Positions 7,337 to 15,011 of a stretch of DNA of 57,692 bases are shown here, in pieces. The notes beneath the pieces were generated by a model. That model worked only from the letters and a program-made list of their open reading frames with translations, made no database searches and was not told the origin of the DNA. This DNA comes from Defluviitaleaceae bacterium (GTDB taxonomy: Bacteria; Bacillota; Clostridia; Lachnospirales; UBA5962). Both the position numbers and the translations under genes were made by a program. Position 1 is the first letter of the stretch, and every line of letters starts with the position of its first letter. The stretch spans positions 1 through 57,692 of the forward strand of contig WRBA01000015.1 in assembly GCA_009779915.1 (NCBI GenBank), read 5' to 3'.

Positions 7337-9345
7337 TACACTACCTCACTTAAATCAATGTATTTGTAGCCATTTTCCTCGATATGTGCTTTTCTTGATT
7401 TTATATCGCTGCCTAAGAGCATTTCAAACACTTCCTGTGTTTTTGCCGCATCCTCAGGCAATACGGATATAAGCTTTCGGGTTTCAGGGTTCATGGTCGT
7501 AAGCCACATCATATCCGCGTCATTTTCCCCAAGTCCCTTTGAACGCTGGATTTTAACAGAGCCTTTTTGATTTGCTACAATATCGTTCTTCTCCTTATCA
7601 CTGTAGGCAAAAAAGGTGTTTTTACCGGCAGTTATCTCATAAAGGGGAGACTCGGCAATAAAAACCTTCCGTGCCTCAATAAGCCCAGGCGTGAGCCTGT
7701 AAAGCATAGTCAGTATAAGGGCACGGATTTGAAAGCCGTCCACATCCGCATCAGTACAGATTATGACTTTATTCCATCTAAGAGCGTCTAAGTCAAAAGA
7801 GCTGAAGTCCTTGCTGCTCTTGGTTTTTATTAAAGCTCCGCAGCCCAGTACCTTAATTAAATCAGTTATTATATCGGATTTGAAAATTTTATCGTAATCA
7901 GCCTTAAGGCAATTAAGTATTTTGCCACGAACAGGGATAATGGCTTGGAAATTAGGATCCCGCCCCATTTTACATGAGCCAAGGGCGGAGTCCCCCTCAA
8001 CAATATAAAGCTCCCGCTCGCTGATATCCTTACTCCGGCAATCTACAAATTTTTCAACCCTGTTAGTCATATCAAGGCTACCTGTGAGCTTTTTCTTAAG
8101 GTTTAGGCGGGTCTTCTCTGCTGTTTCACGGCTTCTTTTGTTTATTAGTATTTGCTCGGCTATTTTGTCCGCATCCGCCTTGTTTTCAATGAAGTACACC
8201 TCAAGGTTTTTCTTTAAAAAGTCAGTTAAATAGTCCTGTATAAACTTATTGCTTATGGATTTTTTAGTTTGATTTTCATAGCTTGTCTGTGTTGAGAATG
8301 AATTTAATATAAGCACCAAACTATCCTCAATATCGGAAAACACAAGTCTTTTTTCGTCTTTTTTGTATAAATTGGCAGATTTTATATAGCTGTCAATAGC
8401 AGATACAAAGGCAGATTTAACAGCCTTATCAGGTGAACCGCCGTACTCTAAAAAGCTGGAGTTATGGTAATATTCAAGCTTTGCCACATCGTTGGAGAAG
8501 CAGAAGGCTATCTCAAATTTAAGCTTATAGTCAGGCTTATCCTCACGGTCTCGGCCGGCACCTTCACCTGTGAGATATTGGGATTCGGTAAGGATTTTTT
8601 TATGGGATTCATCATCTTCATTAGATTCGGTATCACTATCAGCCGTCAGTTCTTTTATATAATCTCTTATTCCTTCTTTATAGCAAAATTCGAACGTACT
8701 ATCGCTAATTTCATCATAAAAGACAAATTTAAGACCGTTATTTACAATTGCCTGACGCTTTAAAGTCTCCAAATAATACTCAATTGGCACAGCTATATCA
8801 GTGAAAACCTCCAAATCAGGCCGCCATTTAATGCGGCTGCCGGTAATGGTTTTATTCGTCCGTTCTTTACGCATCCCACCTACATTTTCACCATGTTCAA
8901 AACGGAACGTATATTCGTATCCATCTCTCACTATTGAAACATCCATATACTCAGAAGCGTACTGGGTGGAGCAAAGCCCCAGACCATTAAGCCCAAGGCT
9001 GTATTCATAGCTGTCTCCTTCATTGTTTAAATATTTTCCTCCTGCGTAAAGCTCGCAAAACACAAGTTCCCAGTTATACCGCTGCTCCGTATTATTAAAA
9101 TCAACAGGGATACCGCGACCGTAATCAGTAACTTGTATGGAGTAATCTTTATAACGCGCTACCTCAATTATATTACCAAAGCCTTCACGGGCTTCATCTA
9201 TAGAATTTGAAAGTATTTCAAATATTGAATGCTGGCAGCCTAAAAGTCCGTCAGAGCCAAAAATAACCGAAGGTTTTTTCCGTACTCTATCAGCACCTTT
9301 TAGTGATGTAATGCTGTTGTTATCGTAAGAAGTTTTTTTAACCAT
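7336..9345 (-). CDS. Divergent type IIA topoisomerase, B subunit (ParE/GyrB-like)
   Basis: 669 aa from the ATG at 9345, chosen because GCGAGGT precedes it; an upstream extension of 11 residues is unlikely. The GHKL ATPase is visible: Glu43 in FEILSNSIDEA, DYGRGIPV around 74-81, and a lid loop LGLNGLGLCSTQ in place of the usual GGLHGVG. The Toprim part has EGDSALGSCKMGRD near residue 445 and a CTDADVDG metal site near 530. The standard EGDSAGGSAKQGRD motif is altered in several positions, which marks this as a divergent paralogue. It supplies ATP-driven strand passage for the coupled A subunit downstream. Confidence 0.88.
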   Translation of the reverse strand: MVKKTSYDNNSITSLKGADRVRKKPSVIFGSDGLLGCQHSIFEILSNSIDEAREGFGNIIEVARYKDYSIQVTDYGRGIPVDFNNTEQRYNWELVFCELYAGGKYLNNEGDSYEYSLGLNGLGLCSTQYASEYMDVSIVRDGYEYTFRFEHGENVGGMRKERTNKTITGSRIKWRPDLEVFTDIAVPIEYYLETLKRQAIVNNGLKFVFYDEISDSTFEFCYKEGIRDYIKELTADSDTESNEDDESHKKILTESQYLTGEGAGRDREDKPDYKLKFEIAFCFSNDVAKLEYYHNSSFLEYGGSPDKAVKSAFVSAIDSYIKSANLYKKDEKRLVFSDIEDSLVLILNSFSTQTSYENQTKKSISNKFIQDYLTDFLKKNLEVYFIENKADADKIAEQILINKRSRETAEKTRLNLKKKLTGSLDMTNRVEKFVDCRSKDISERELYIVEGDSALGSCKMGRDPNFQAIIPVRGKILNCLKADYDKIFKSDIITDLIKVLGCGALIKTKSSKDFSSFDLDALRWNKVIICTDADVDGFQIRALILTMLYRLTPGLIEARKVFIAESPLYEITAGKNTFFAYSDKEKNDIVANQKGSVKIQRSKGLGENDADMMWLTTMNPETRKLISVLPEDAAKTQEVFEMLLGSDIKSRKAHIEENGYKYIDLSEVV

Positions 9346-9496
9346 ATTTACCTCGCTTTTATAGTATATCAAGGGCACTTAACTATAATTGCCTTGTTTA
9401 TCTTACCACATATTTTTAAAAAATACAAAACATGCTTGTAATAATTGGCAGATATGCTATACTTAATTATATCTCATTTTAAGGGGGAGATTCGAC

Positions 9497-9910
9497 ATGG
9501 TTAAGTTTATAGCAGGTAAAAAAGGTGAAGGTAAAACTAAGCGTCTAATCGACATGGCAAACGAAACAATAAAGACTACAGATGGTCATATTGTGTTTAT
9601 TGACACGGATAAAAGGCATATTTATGATTTGCATTATGATATTCGATTTGTTGAAACGGGGGATTTCCCAATTTCTAATTACAGAGAGTTCATTGGTTTC
9701 ATTTGTGGGATTTTGTCGCAAAACAGCGATATTACAGAAATATTTGTTGATGGATTGACTAAAATTGTCGATAGTTTGGATTCTGAAGATTTAGTTAAGC
9801 TTATAGAAACACTTAAAAATCTTTCAAAAAATAATTCCGTCGAATTTATAATAAATATGAATTGTGACCCTGACACAGCACCTGAGCAGTTAAAAGAATT
9901 AATGATTTAG
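9497..9910 (+). CDS. Small P-loop ATP-binding protein
   Basis: 137 aa. A Walker A motif GKKGEGKT lies at residues 7-14, and a hydrophobic strand ending in Asp (EIFVDGL, about 93-99) is a probable Walker B. Similar short proteins in Clostridia are annotated only loosely as ATP-binding or twitching-motility-like; no function can be given. The start has a strong AAGGGGGAGA site. It is divergent from the topoisomerase operon and followed by a small basic ORF. The absence of other recognisable domains argues against a PilT ATPase, which is far larger. Confidence 0.75.
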   Translation: MVKFIAGKKGEGKTKRLIDMANETIKTTDGHIVFIDTDKRHIYDLHYDIRFVETGDFPISNYREFIGFICGILSQNSDITEIFVDGLTKIVDSLDSEDLVKLIETLKNLSKNNSVEFIINMNCDPDTAPEQLKELMI

Positions 9911-9969
9911 CCCGTATATTTTTAAGCAATTTGCCCTAAACTAAAAACAAAAAACAAGTGGGTGCAAAT

Positions 9970-10110
9970 ATGCCGAAAGCTAAAGCCAAAAACCAAACAG
10001 AGTTTAAAGAAACTGAGCATATTAAACGAAATATGCCTGATAAAAATTTAGATGAGGGTATCCCTCATAATGCTAACAAGGTATCTTTAGGCACTAATAT
10101 AAAAAGATAA
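9970..10110 (+). CDS. Small basic hypothetical protein (46 aa)
   Basis: 46 residues, rich in Lys, Asn and Glu, beginning MPKAKAKNQTEFKET and ending NIKR. A GTGGGTG stretch upstream could act as a ribosome site. The reading frame ends 10 nt before a strong hairpin terminator, which supports its being expressed with the P-loop gene 60 nt upstream. No family is recognised. The composition resembles small spore or nucleic-acid-associated proteins, but that is only an impression. Confidence 0.45.
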   Translation: MPKAKAKNQTEFKETEHIKRNMPDKNLDEGIPHNANKVSLGTNIKR

Positions 10111-10120
10111 TTCTTACAAA

Positions 10121-10157
10121 AAAAGCCCTTCCATGATGATTAATGGAAGGGCTTTTT
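10121..10157. terminator. Bidirectional intrinsic terminator
   Basis: A 14-bp perfect stem (10121-10134 with 10143-10156) around an 8-nt loop, with T-rich 3' ends on both strands. It lies between two small convergent genes (9970-10110 rightward, 10165-10284 leftward) and can serve both. Confidence 0.85.
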
Positions 10158-10164
10158 ATAATCT

Positions 10165-10284
10165 TCAATATCTGCTGGCTTTCCTGTAAACATCAATAGT
10201 AAAATCATCCTTTTTCATGCTTTTATTTACCCTGGCAAGTATTTTTTCAATTTTCTTTTTCTCAGGATCTTTTTTTATTTTCAT
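10165..10284 (-). CDS. Small basic hypothetical protein (39 aa)
   Basis: 39 residues, MKIKKDPEKKKIEKILARV then NKSMKKDDFTIDVYRKASRY. GAAAGGTAG upstream of the ATG is a usable ribosome site, though its spacing is long. It runs into the shared terminator at 10121-10157, as a real gene would. It is highly Lys-rich with a probable amphipathic helix. No homologue is recognised and the function is unknown. Confidence 0.45.
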   Translation of the reverse strand: MKIKKDPEKKKIEKILARVNKSMKKDDFTIDVYRKASRY

Positions 10285-10315
10285 AGAATCAACTACCTTT
10301 CGTAATATAGGTTTT

Positions 10316-10482
10316 GAACCTGTGGTCAATAAGCTACCACTCGTCTTTACGGCTTATTTTAAGACACTTTGCGCCACTACCCATTAAAGCAGGCTTTCGC
10401 GGGTTCCCGCTCGTCATCCGCTCCTTAATTGGCTAAAAATAAGGCACATAAAGCCAGTCACTCCATTATTGACCACTGGTTC
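10316..10482. repeat. Inverted-repeat-bounded element (MITE-like)
   Basis: Termini at 10316-10332 and 10466-10482 are 17-bp inverted repeats with one mismatch. The interior is non-coding and contains a short GCGGG-tt-CCCGC hairpin. The right terminus and an internal 14-mer also occur at 75-127. This accounts for most of the 310-base gap between the genes ending at 10284 and 10595. It fits a small non-autonomous mobile repeat, but target duplications were not identified. Confidence 0.55.
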
Positions 10483-10594
10483 TTAATATTACCAAAAGGA
10501 GTTTTAAATATTCTATGTATAACCTTTGTGAAAAAAAGACAAGTTTTACGATATGGTTTTCAATCGGAAAGGTTATAAAAGCTAATCTTTAGTA

Positions 10595-10813
10595 TCAATA
10601 TCGTATACTTATTGATGATTGCTCAACTTTTATCTCATCATCTTTAGTCCTTTGAAGCTTGACTTTATTGCCGTTTCCATCTTCCGCTGAGAGTTTTTCC
10701 AAGCCATGCTCTTTAAAAAAGTCAACTAAAGTTGTTTCAACAAACTTAGTCCATTTCCCTTTCGCGCTTTCTTCAGGGTTATAAGCCTCGTCCATAGTTT
10801 TTGGGTCTTTCAT
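10595..10813 (-). CDS. Hypothetical acidic protein (72 aa)
   Basis: 72 aa, soluble, mixed-charge, beginning MKDPKTMDEAYNPEESAKGKW. The ribosome site CGGAGGATATACAGT is excellent and makes the ATG firm. A C-terminal pattern (GNGNKVKLQRTKDDEIKVEQS) suggests a beta-rich tail. No domain is recognised. It is isolated: a mobile-repeat-like region lies downstream and a divergent membrane-protein gene upstream. Confidence 0.65.
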   Translation of the reverse strand: MKDPKTMDEAYNPEESAKGKWTKFVETTLVDFFKEHGLEKLSAEDGNGNKVKLQRTKDDEIKVEQSSISIRY

Positions 10814-10936
10814 ACTGTATATCCTCCGTATAATAATTTTTTTGCAGCATATTAATTTTATCAGCTAATAAGCTTTTTTTCAAACAAAAAATATGTTAAA
10901 CTATGGAAATACATCTACAGAAAAGAGGGCGTGCCG

Positions 10937-11533
10937 ATGAAAGAGATAAATTTCAGATATACAAACCATGACTCATACAGCCTTGCCAGGTCATTTTTTA
11001 CTATGGGAGGAATGATTATATTTGCCTCCGTAATTGAATTTATTTTGTTTAATCTGCCTGTCGACTGGACAGCCCTTGGCACACTTGGTATTGTTATAAG
11101 GGGTATTGGGATAGGGATAGGCGTGTTTTTGGGTATATACTTGGGTTTTAAACTTTCTTGCAGGGTTTTTGATAAACATGGCTCCATAATATTAAATGAT
11201 AATGAAATTATACTTAAAACCAGTAAAGGGAATCAGCAGGCAGCTATCGAAAATATATTGGAAATAAAGAAAGAGATATTTGCCAAATTTGACGGGCTTC
11301 GTTTTAAAGATACAAAAACTTTTGGACCTCTCTTTACAAAGCATTCCATCATAACTGCCGAGAAAGAGATTTTCGTAATGTCATCTATTGCGGAAGGCTG
11401 GGAAAAGGCAGGCAAAGAGGTATTTGGAAGGGAAAACCCTGTACCAATATACAGTATTGATGAGGCTTTTAAAGAAGTTGATGCTTATGTGAAAAAAGTT
11501 AAGCAAGAAAGTAAGGAAACTCAAGAAGAATAA
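10937..11533 (+). CDS. Hypothetical membrane protein, two TM segments
   Basis: 198 aa from the ATG at 10937; the GTG six bases earlier is too close to the AGAGGG site. Two hydrophobic segments lie at about residues 17-39 and 46-70, the second glycine-rich (GIGIGIGVFLGIYLGF). A cytosolic C-terminal part of about 120 residues follows, resembling the PH-like YcxB or bPH layout of small membrane-anchored proteins. That resemblance is weak and no function is proposed. Single gene, followed by a 417-base stretch of palindromic repeats. Confidence 0.7.
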   Translation: MKEINFRYTNHDSYSLARSFFTMGGMIIFASVIEFILFNLPVDWTALGTLGIVIRGIGIGIGVFLGIYLGFKLSCRVFDKHGSIILNDNEIILKTSKGNQQAAIENILEIKKEIFAKFDGLRFKDTKTFGPLFTKHSIITAEKEIFVMSSIAEGWEKAGKEVFGRENPVPIYSIDEAFKEVDAYVKKVKQESKETQEE

Positions 11534-11605
11534 CAAACCTGACAAGAAATCAATCTAAATGTATCGCCTTTTTATACTCATATGGAAATACTTTCATATA
11601 CTTAT

Positions 11606-11695
11606 CCGAGTGCGAATTTAAACTTCCGTAAAGCATGAAAAACCGCAATGGTTCAATGTGGTTTTTTATGCTAAGATATAGTTTAAATTCGCACC
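11606..11695 (+). repeat. 90-bp palindromic repeat, copy 1
   Basis: A nested hairpin: an outer 15-bp perfect stem pairs 11610-11624 with 11680-11694, and an inner near-perfect stem surrounds AACCGCAATGGTTCAATG. Copy 2, at 41845-41934, is inverted and differs at only about six positions. Two pairs of those differences fall opposite each other in the outer stem (G-C to A-T and T-A to C-G), so pairing is kept. This is a dispersed structured element, acting either as RNA or as a cruciform. It lies between unrelated genes. Confidence 0.8.
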
Positions 11696-11718
11696 TGCTG
11701 CTTATGTAAAGATATATT

Positions 11719-11780
11719 AGACCGCTCCGCTAACCTAATCTCGCCATCTTTTCGAGAACAGCAGGTTAGCGGAGCGGTCT
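11719..11780. repeat. 18-bp perfect inverted repeat (second module)
   Basis: Arms 11719-11736 and 11763-11780 match perfectly, and the loop holds a further TCTCG...CGAGA pair. It contains CCGCTAACCT, which also occurs beside the other 90-bp repeat (41966-41975) and inside the antisense-RNA terminator at 24709-24718. With little T-run it is a weak terminator for the gene ending at 11533. The rest of 11781-11950 shows nothing but the ribosome site of the next gene. Confidence 0.7.
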
Positions 11781-11950
11781 ATTCTTGTATATTTATTATA
11801 CAAAGTTTTTCCCAGCTAATTCCACCCAAAAAATAGGCATTATATCCTAAAAACCCGACATGTTTTTAATTATATGGTGCATTGCTTTTTTTCCTAAGGC
11901 ATGGTAATATTTTCAAAGAACGATTGTCATATAAAATAAGGAGGATTATT

Positions 11951-13135
11951 ATGTCGGATATGATTAAAAAAGCCTTTGAATATATTGATTCTAACAGAGA
12001 TGAAATGCTAAAACTTTGGGAAGAACTAGTTAATTTAGAAGGCAAAGTGGATGAACCGGAGCTTGTCACATTAGTATCTAATCGTATAGCAAAAGAAATG
12101 GATAGTATGGGAGTATCTAATAAAGTAATAGCTGTAGGTAATGATAAAGCCGGTACTTTAGTAGGGATTTTAGGCGGGGAACGTAAAGGCAAGGCTGTAA
12201 TATTCGGCGGGCATATGGATACTGTTTTTAAAAAAGGTGAATTTGGCGGTGAAAACCCCTTTAAGATAGAAGACGGCAAAGCCTACGGTCCTGGAGCCTT
12301 AGATATGAAAGGCGGCATAACGATTGCTTTGTTTGTCGCAAAAGCTCTTACATATGCCGGATACGATGAGCGGCCTATAAAATTTATATTTTCAGGGGAC
12401 GAGGAGAATGGGCATAAAGGAAGCATAGGCGGCAAAGTAATGATAGAAGAAGGTGCCGGCGGTATTTGTGCCTTTAATATGGAAACGGGACCTATAAACA
12501 ACAATTTGTGTACTTCAAGGAGTACATCTATAAGGGTTACGGCTAATGTTAAGGGCGTGTCCGCTCATGCGGGAAATAATTTTACCGCAGGGCGTAATGC
12601 CGTTGTTGAAGCCGCTCATAAACTGCTCGCAATGGAGAAACTTACTAATCTTGATGAAGGCACCACTTGTAATCCTGCAATTATAAGCGGCGGGACTATT
12701 GTAAATTCCGTGCCGGATACCTGCACGGTTCAGTTTGATATAAGAGTTAAGACCCACGCAGAACAGGATAGAGTATTGGCGGCGATTAAAGAAATACTTG
12801 AAAAGCCCGTGGTTGAGGGAACAAGCGTAGAGTACGAGGTAGATCAAAGTAATTTGGTTATATATTTTAACACCGATGAGGTTAAGAGGTTTTTTGAATT
12901 TGTTAATAAATCCGCTAAAAAACACGGCTTTAAGGAGTTTGGGCAGACCTACTTAGGAGGCTCGTCGGACGCTGGCAATATTGTTGTAGGCGGGACACCA
13001 GCCATATGTTCATTTGGGGTTAGGGGAGAGTGGAACCATACACCAAGAGAATATGCGGTGGTGGAGTCCCTGTTTGAGCGGGCTAAGATAATAGCAGCTG
13101 TTGTGTGTGAAATGGAAGGGGTAGCGGAGTTGTAA
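11951..13135 (+). CDS. M20-family metallopeptidase (glutamate carboxypeptidase-like)
   Basis: 394 aa from an ATG with AAGGAGGA. A dinuclear zinc peptidase: His88 in GGHMDTVF (with Asp90), Asp118 in GPGALDMKGG, the Glu151-Glu152 pair in SGDEENG, the METG segment near 198-201, and a C-terminal His in WNHTPREY. Residues about 180-290 are the lid or dimerisation domain. The motifs fit the carboxypeptidase G2 subgroup, which removes C-terminal Glu from folyl or peptidyl substrates; other M20 specificities are possible. No signal peptide, so cytosolic. It precedes miaB by about 50 nt and may start the transcription unit. Confidence 0.85.
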   Translation: MSDMIKKAFEYIDSNRDEMLKLWEELVNLEGKVDEPELVTLVSNRIAKEMDSMGVSNKVIAVGNDKAGTLVGILGGERKGKAVIFGGHMDTVFKKGEFGGENPFKIEDGKAYGPGALDMKGGITIALFVAKALTYAGYDERPIKFIFSGDEENGHKGSIGGKVMIEEGAGGICAFNMETGPINNNLCTSRSTSIRVTANVKGVSAHAGNNFTAGRNAVVEAAHKLLAMEKLTNLDEGTTCNPAIISGGTIVNSVPDTCTVQFDIRVKTHAEQDRVLAAIKEILEKPVVEGTSVEYEVDQSNLVIYFNTDEVKRFFEFVNKSAKKHGFKEFGQTYLGGSSDAGNIVVGGTPAICSFGVRGEWNHTPREYAVVESLFERAKIIAAVVCEMEGVAEL

Positions 13136-13186
13136 GGGGGAAGGGGTTTTATGTGAATACTGATGGAAGGCATGTGGAGTGAGAAT

Positions 13187-14578
13187 ATGCAAAAAGAAAC
13201 ATCCCTTACGGATAATTACATCCAAAAAATTTATGAAAAATGGTGTAAAGCCGGCAAAAAGCCTAAACTCAAATGCGTAACTTACGGCTGTCAAGCCAAT
13301 GTCCATGATTCGGAGAAAATATGCGGTCTCCTTTATAAAATGGGATACGAAGCCTGCGAAAGTGAGGAAGAAGCTGACCTTATAGTATATAACACATGCT
13401 GCGTGCGAGAAAATGCTGAAAATAGGGTTTTCGGCAATTTAGGGCAGTTGAAAAAGCTAAAAGCTGAGAACAAGGATTTAAAAATAATCCTTTGCGGATG
13501 TATGGTGCAGCAAGATGCTATAGTTGAGAAGATAAGAAAGTCATATCCTTTTGTGGATGTAATTTTTGGTACATTTAACCTCCACAGATTTCCGGAATTG
13601 TTGTACACCAATATAGAGACAAATTCACAAATAATCGACATTTGGCAGGATGCAAAAGAAATAGCAGATGATTTGCCTGCTATGCGACAGCATAAGTTTA
13701 AGGCAAGTGTAAATATTATGCATGGGTGCGATAATTTCTGCTCCTACTGCATAGTGCCTTATGTTAGAGGCAGAGAAAGAAGCCGTCCCCCTGAGGCTAT
13801 TATTAAAGAAATTGAGGCTTTGGCAGCTGATGGAGTGGTGGAGGTTACTTTACTTGGGCAAAATGTCAATTCCTACGGCAAAGGTCTTGAGAGCAATATA
13901 AATTTTGCGGATCTTATTAATAAAGTGGCTAAAATTACAGGCTTAAAACGTATAAGATTTTTAACAAGCCACCCTAAAGATTTTTCCGATGAGCTTATAG
14001 CGGCGATTAAAAACAACAGCAATATATGTAAAAGCGTTCATCTTCCACTGCAGTCAGGCAGCACTGCTGTACTTGATAGGATGAATAGGAAATACACAAA
14101 AGAATCTTATTTGGCATTGGTTAAAAGCTTGCGGGATGCTGTTTCAAATATCGCAATCACTACAGATATTATTACAGGCTTCCCTTATGAAACTGATGAG
14201 GACAACGAGGAAACCATTGACGTACTTAAGAAAGTACGGTTTTCAGGGGCGTTTACTTTCATTTATTCCAAAAGATCAGGCACACCTGCTGCTGCTATGG
14301 ATTGTCAAATAGATGAGGAAACCACTAAAAGACGCTTTGATAAAATCTTAAATGCTCTAAACCCTATAATATATGAAATAAGCCAATCTCATATTGGGCA
14401 TACTTATGAAGTCCTTGCAGAAGAGCCGAGTAAAAGCGATGATACCCTTATAACCGGCAGGCTGGACGATAACAGTCTTGTTCACTTTAAAGGGGATACT
14501 TCCCTTATAGGGCAGTTTGTTACAGTTAAAATTACTGATTGCAAAACATTTTATTTAATAGGTGAAATAATAGAGTAA
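13187..14578 (+). CDS. miaB: tRNA-2-methylthio-N6-dimethylallyladenosine synthase MiaB
   Basis: 463 aa from the ATG at 13187, supported by GGAGTGA; upstream in-frame starts lack a site. It adds the 2-methylthio group to isopentenyl-A37 of tRNAs. The N-terminal UPF0004 domain has three cluster cysteines (TYGCQAN, NTCCVRE, LCGCM). The radical-SAM motif CxxxCxxC is in HGCDNFCSYCIVPY, and a TRAM domain is expected at about 395-463. MiaA, which makes its substrate, is encoded 5 kb downstream in the same run. The order miaB-ymcA/ylbF-mutS-mutL is conserved in Firmicutes. Confidence 0.95.
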   Translation: MQKETSLTDNYIQKIYEKWCKAGKKPKLKCVTYGCQANVHDSEKICGLLYKMGYEACESEEEADLIVYNTCCVRENAENRVFGNLGQLKKLKAENKDLKIILCGCMVQQDAIVEKIRKSYPFVDVIFGTFNLHRFPELLYTNIETNSQIIDIWQDAKEIADDLPAMRQHKFKASVNIMHGCDNFCSYCIVPYVRGRERSRPPEAIIKEIEALAADGVVEVTLLGQNVNSYGKGLESNINFADLINKVAKITGLKRIRFLTSHPKDFSDELIAAIKNNSNICKSVHLPLQSGSTAVLDRMNRKYTKESYLALVKSLRDAVSNIAITTDIITGFPYETDEDNEETIDVLKKVRFSGAFTFIYSKRSGTPAAAMDCQIDEETTKRRFDKILNALNPIIYEISQSHIGHTYEVLAEEPSKSDDTLITGRLDDNSLVHFKGDTSLIGQFVTVKITDCKTFYLIGEIIE

Positions 14579-14590
14579 AGGAGAGATAAT

Positions 14591-14998
14591 ATGTCAATCT
14601 ATTTAGAAAAAGCAAAAGAACTCGGCAAGTTAATACTTGAATCTGACGCCGCAAAAAATATGGGGGATGCGGCAGCTATCTATGATGCGGATAAAGAAGC
14701 TGTTGAACAGTTTGAGGCTTACAAAGTATGTTTCCAGGCTTTTCAAAAGAAATTGGAGGCAAATGAACTAAGTGAAGAAACATACAAGGATGAGTCAGCA
14801 AAACTTAACGAAATGGCTGACAAACTTAAAGAGTATCCGGCAATAGCAGGCATAATATCTGCCGAAAATGAGTTTAACGCCTTCGTATCAGATATTATGG
14901 ATGTCCTTAGGGTTACTATAATGGGGCAAACCGGCAATGGCTGCGGCGGCGGTTCAGGATGCGGCGGATGCGGCTCCGGGTGCCACTCTAATCAATAA
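14591..14998 (+). CDS. YlbF/YmcA-family protein with Gly/Cys-rich tail
   Basis: 135 aa. Residues 1-110 are an all-helical YlbF/YmcA (Com_YlbF) domain. The tail from about 116 is Gly/Cys-rich, with cysteines spaced as C-GGGSG-C-GG-C-GSG-C-H. In Bacillus, YlbF, YmcA and YaaT form the Y-complex, which affects RNase Y maturation, sporulation and competence and carries iron-sulfur clusters. Position between miaB and mutS matches YmcA, while the cysteine tail is more YlbF-like, so one protein may fill both roles here. It is 12 nt after miaB and just before mutS. Confidence 0.85.
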   Translation: MSIYLEKAKELGKLILESDAAKNMGDAAAIYDADKEAVEQFEAYKVCFQAFQKKLEANELSEETYKDESAKLNEMADKLKEYPAIAGIISAENEFNAFVSDIMDVLRVTIMGQTGNGCGGGSGCGGCGSGCHSNQ

Positions 14999-15011
14999 GG
15001 AGATTTATTTT

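Noticed and set aside
11719-11780. tRNA or riboswitch in the 11534-11950 gap
   Set aside because: The strong stem is a simple palindrome with no cloverleaf, T-loop or known riboswitch core.
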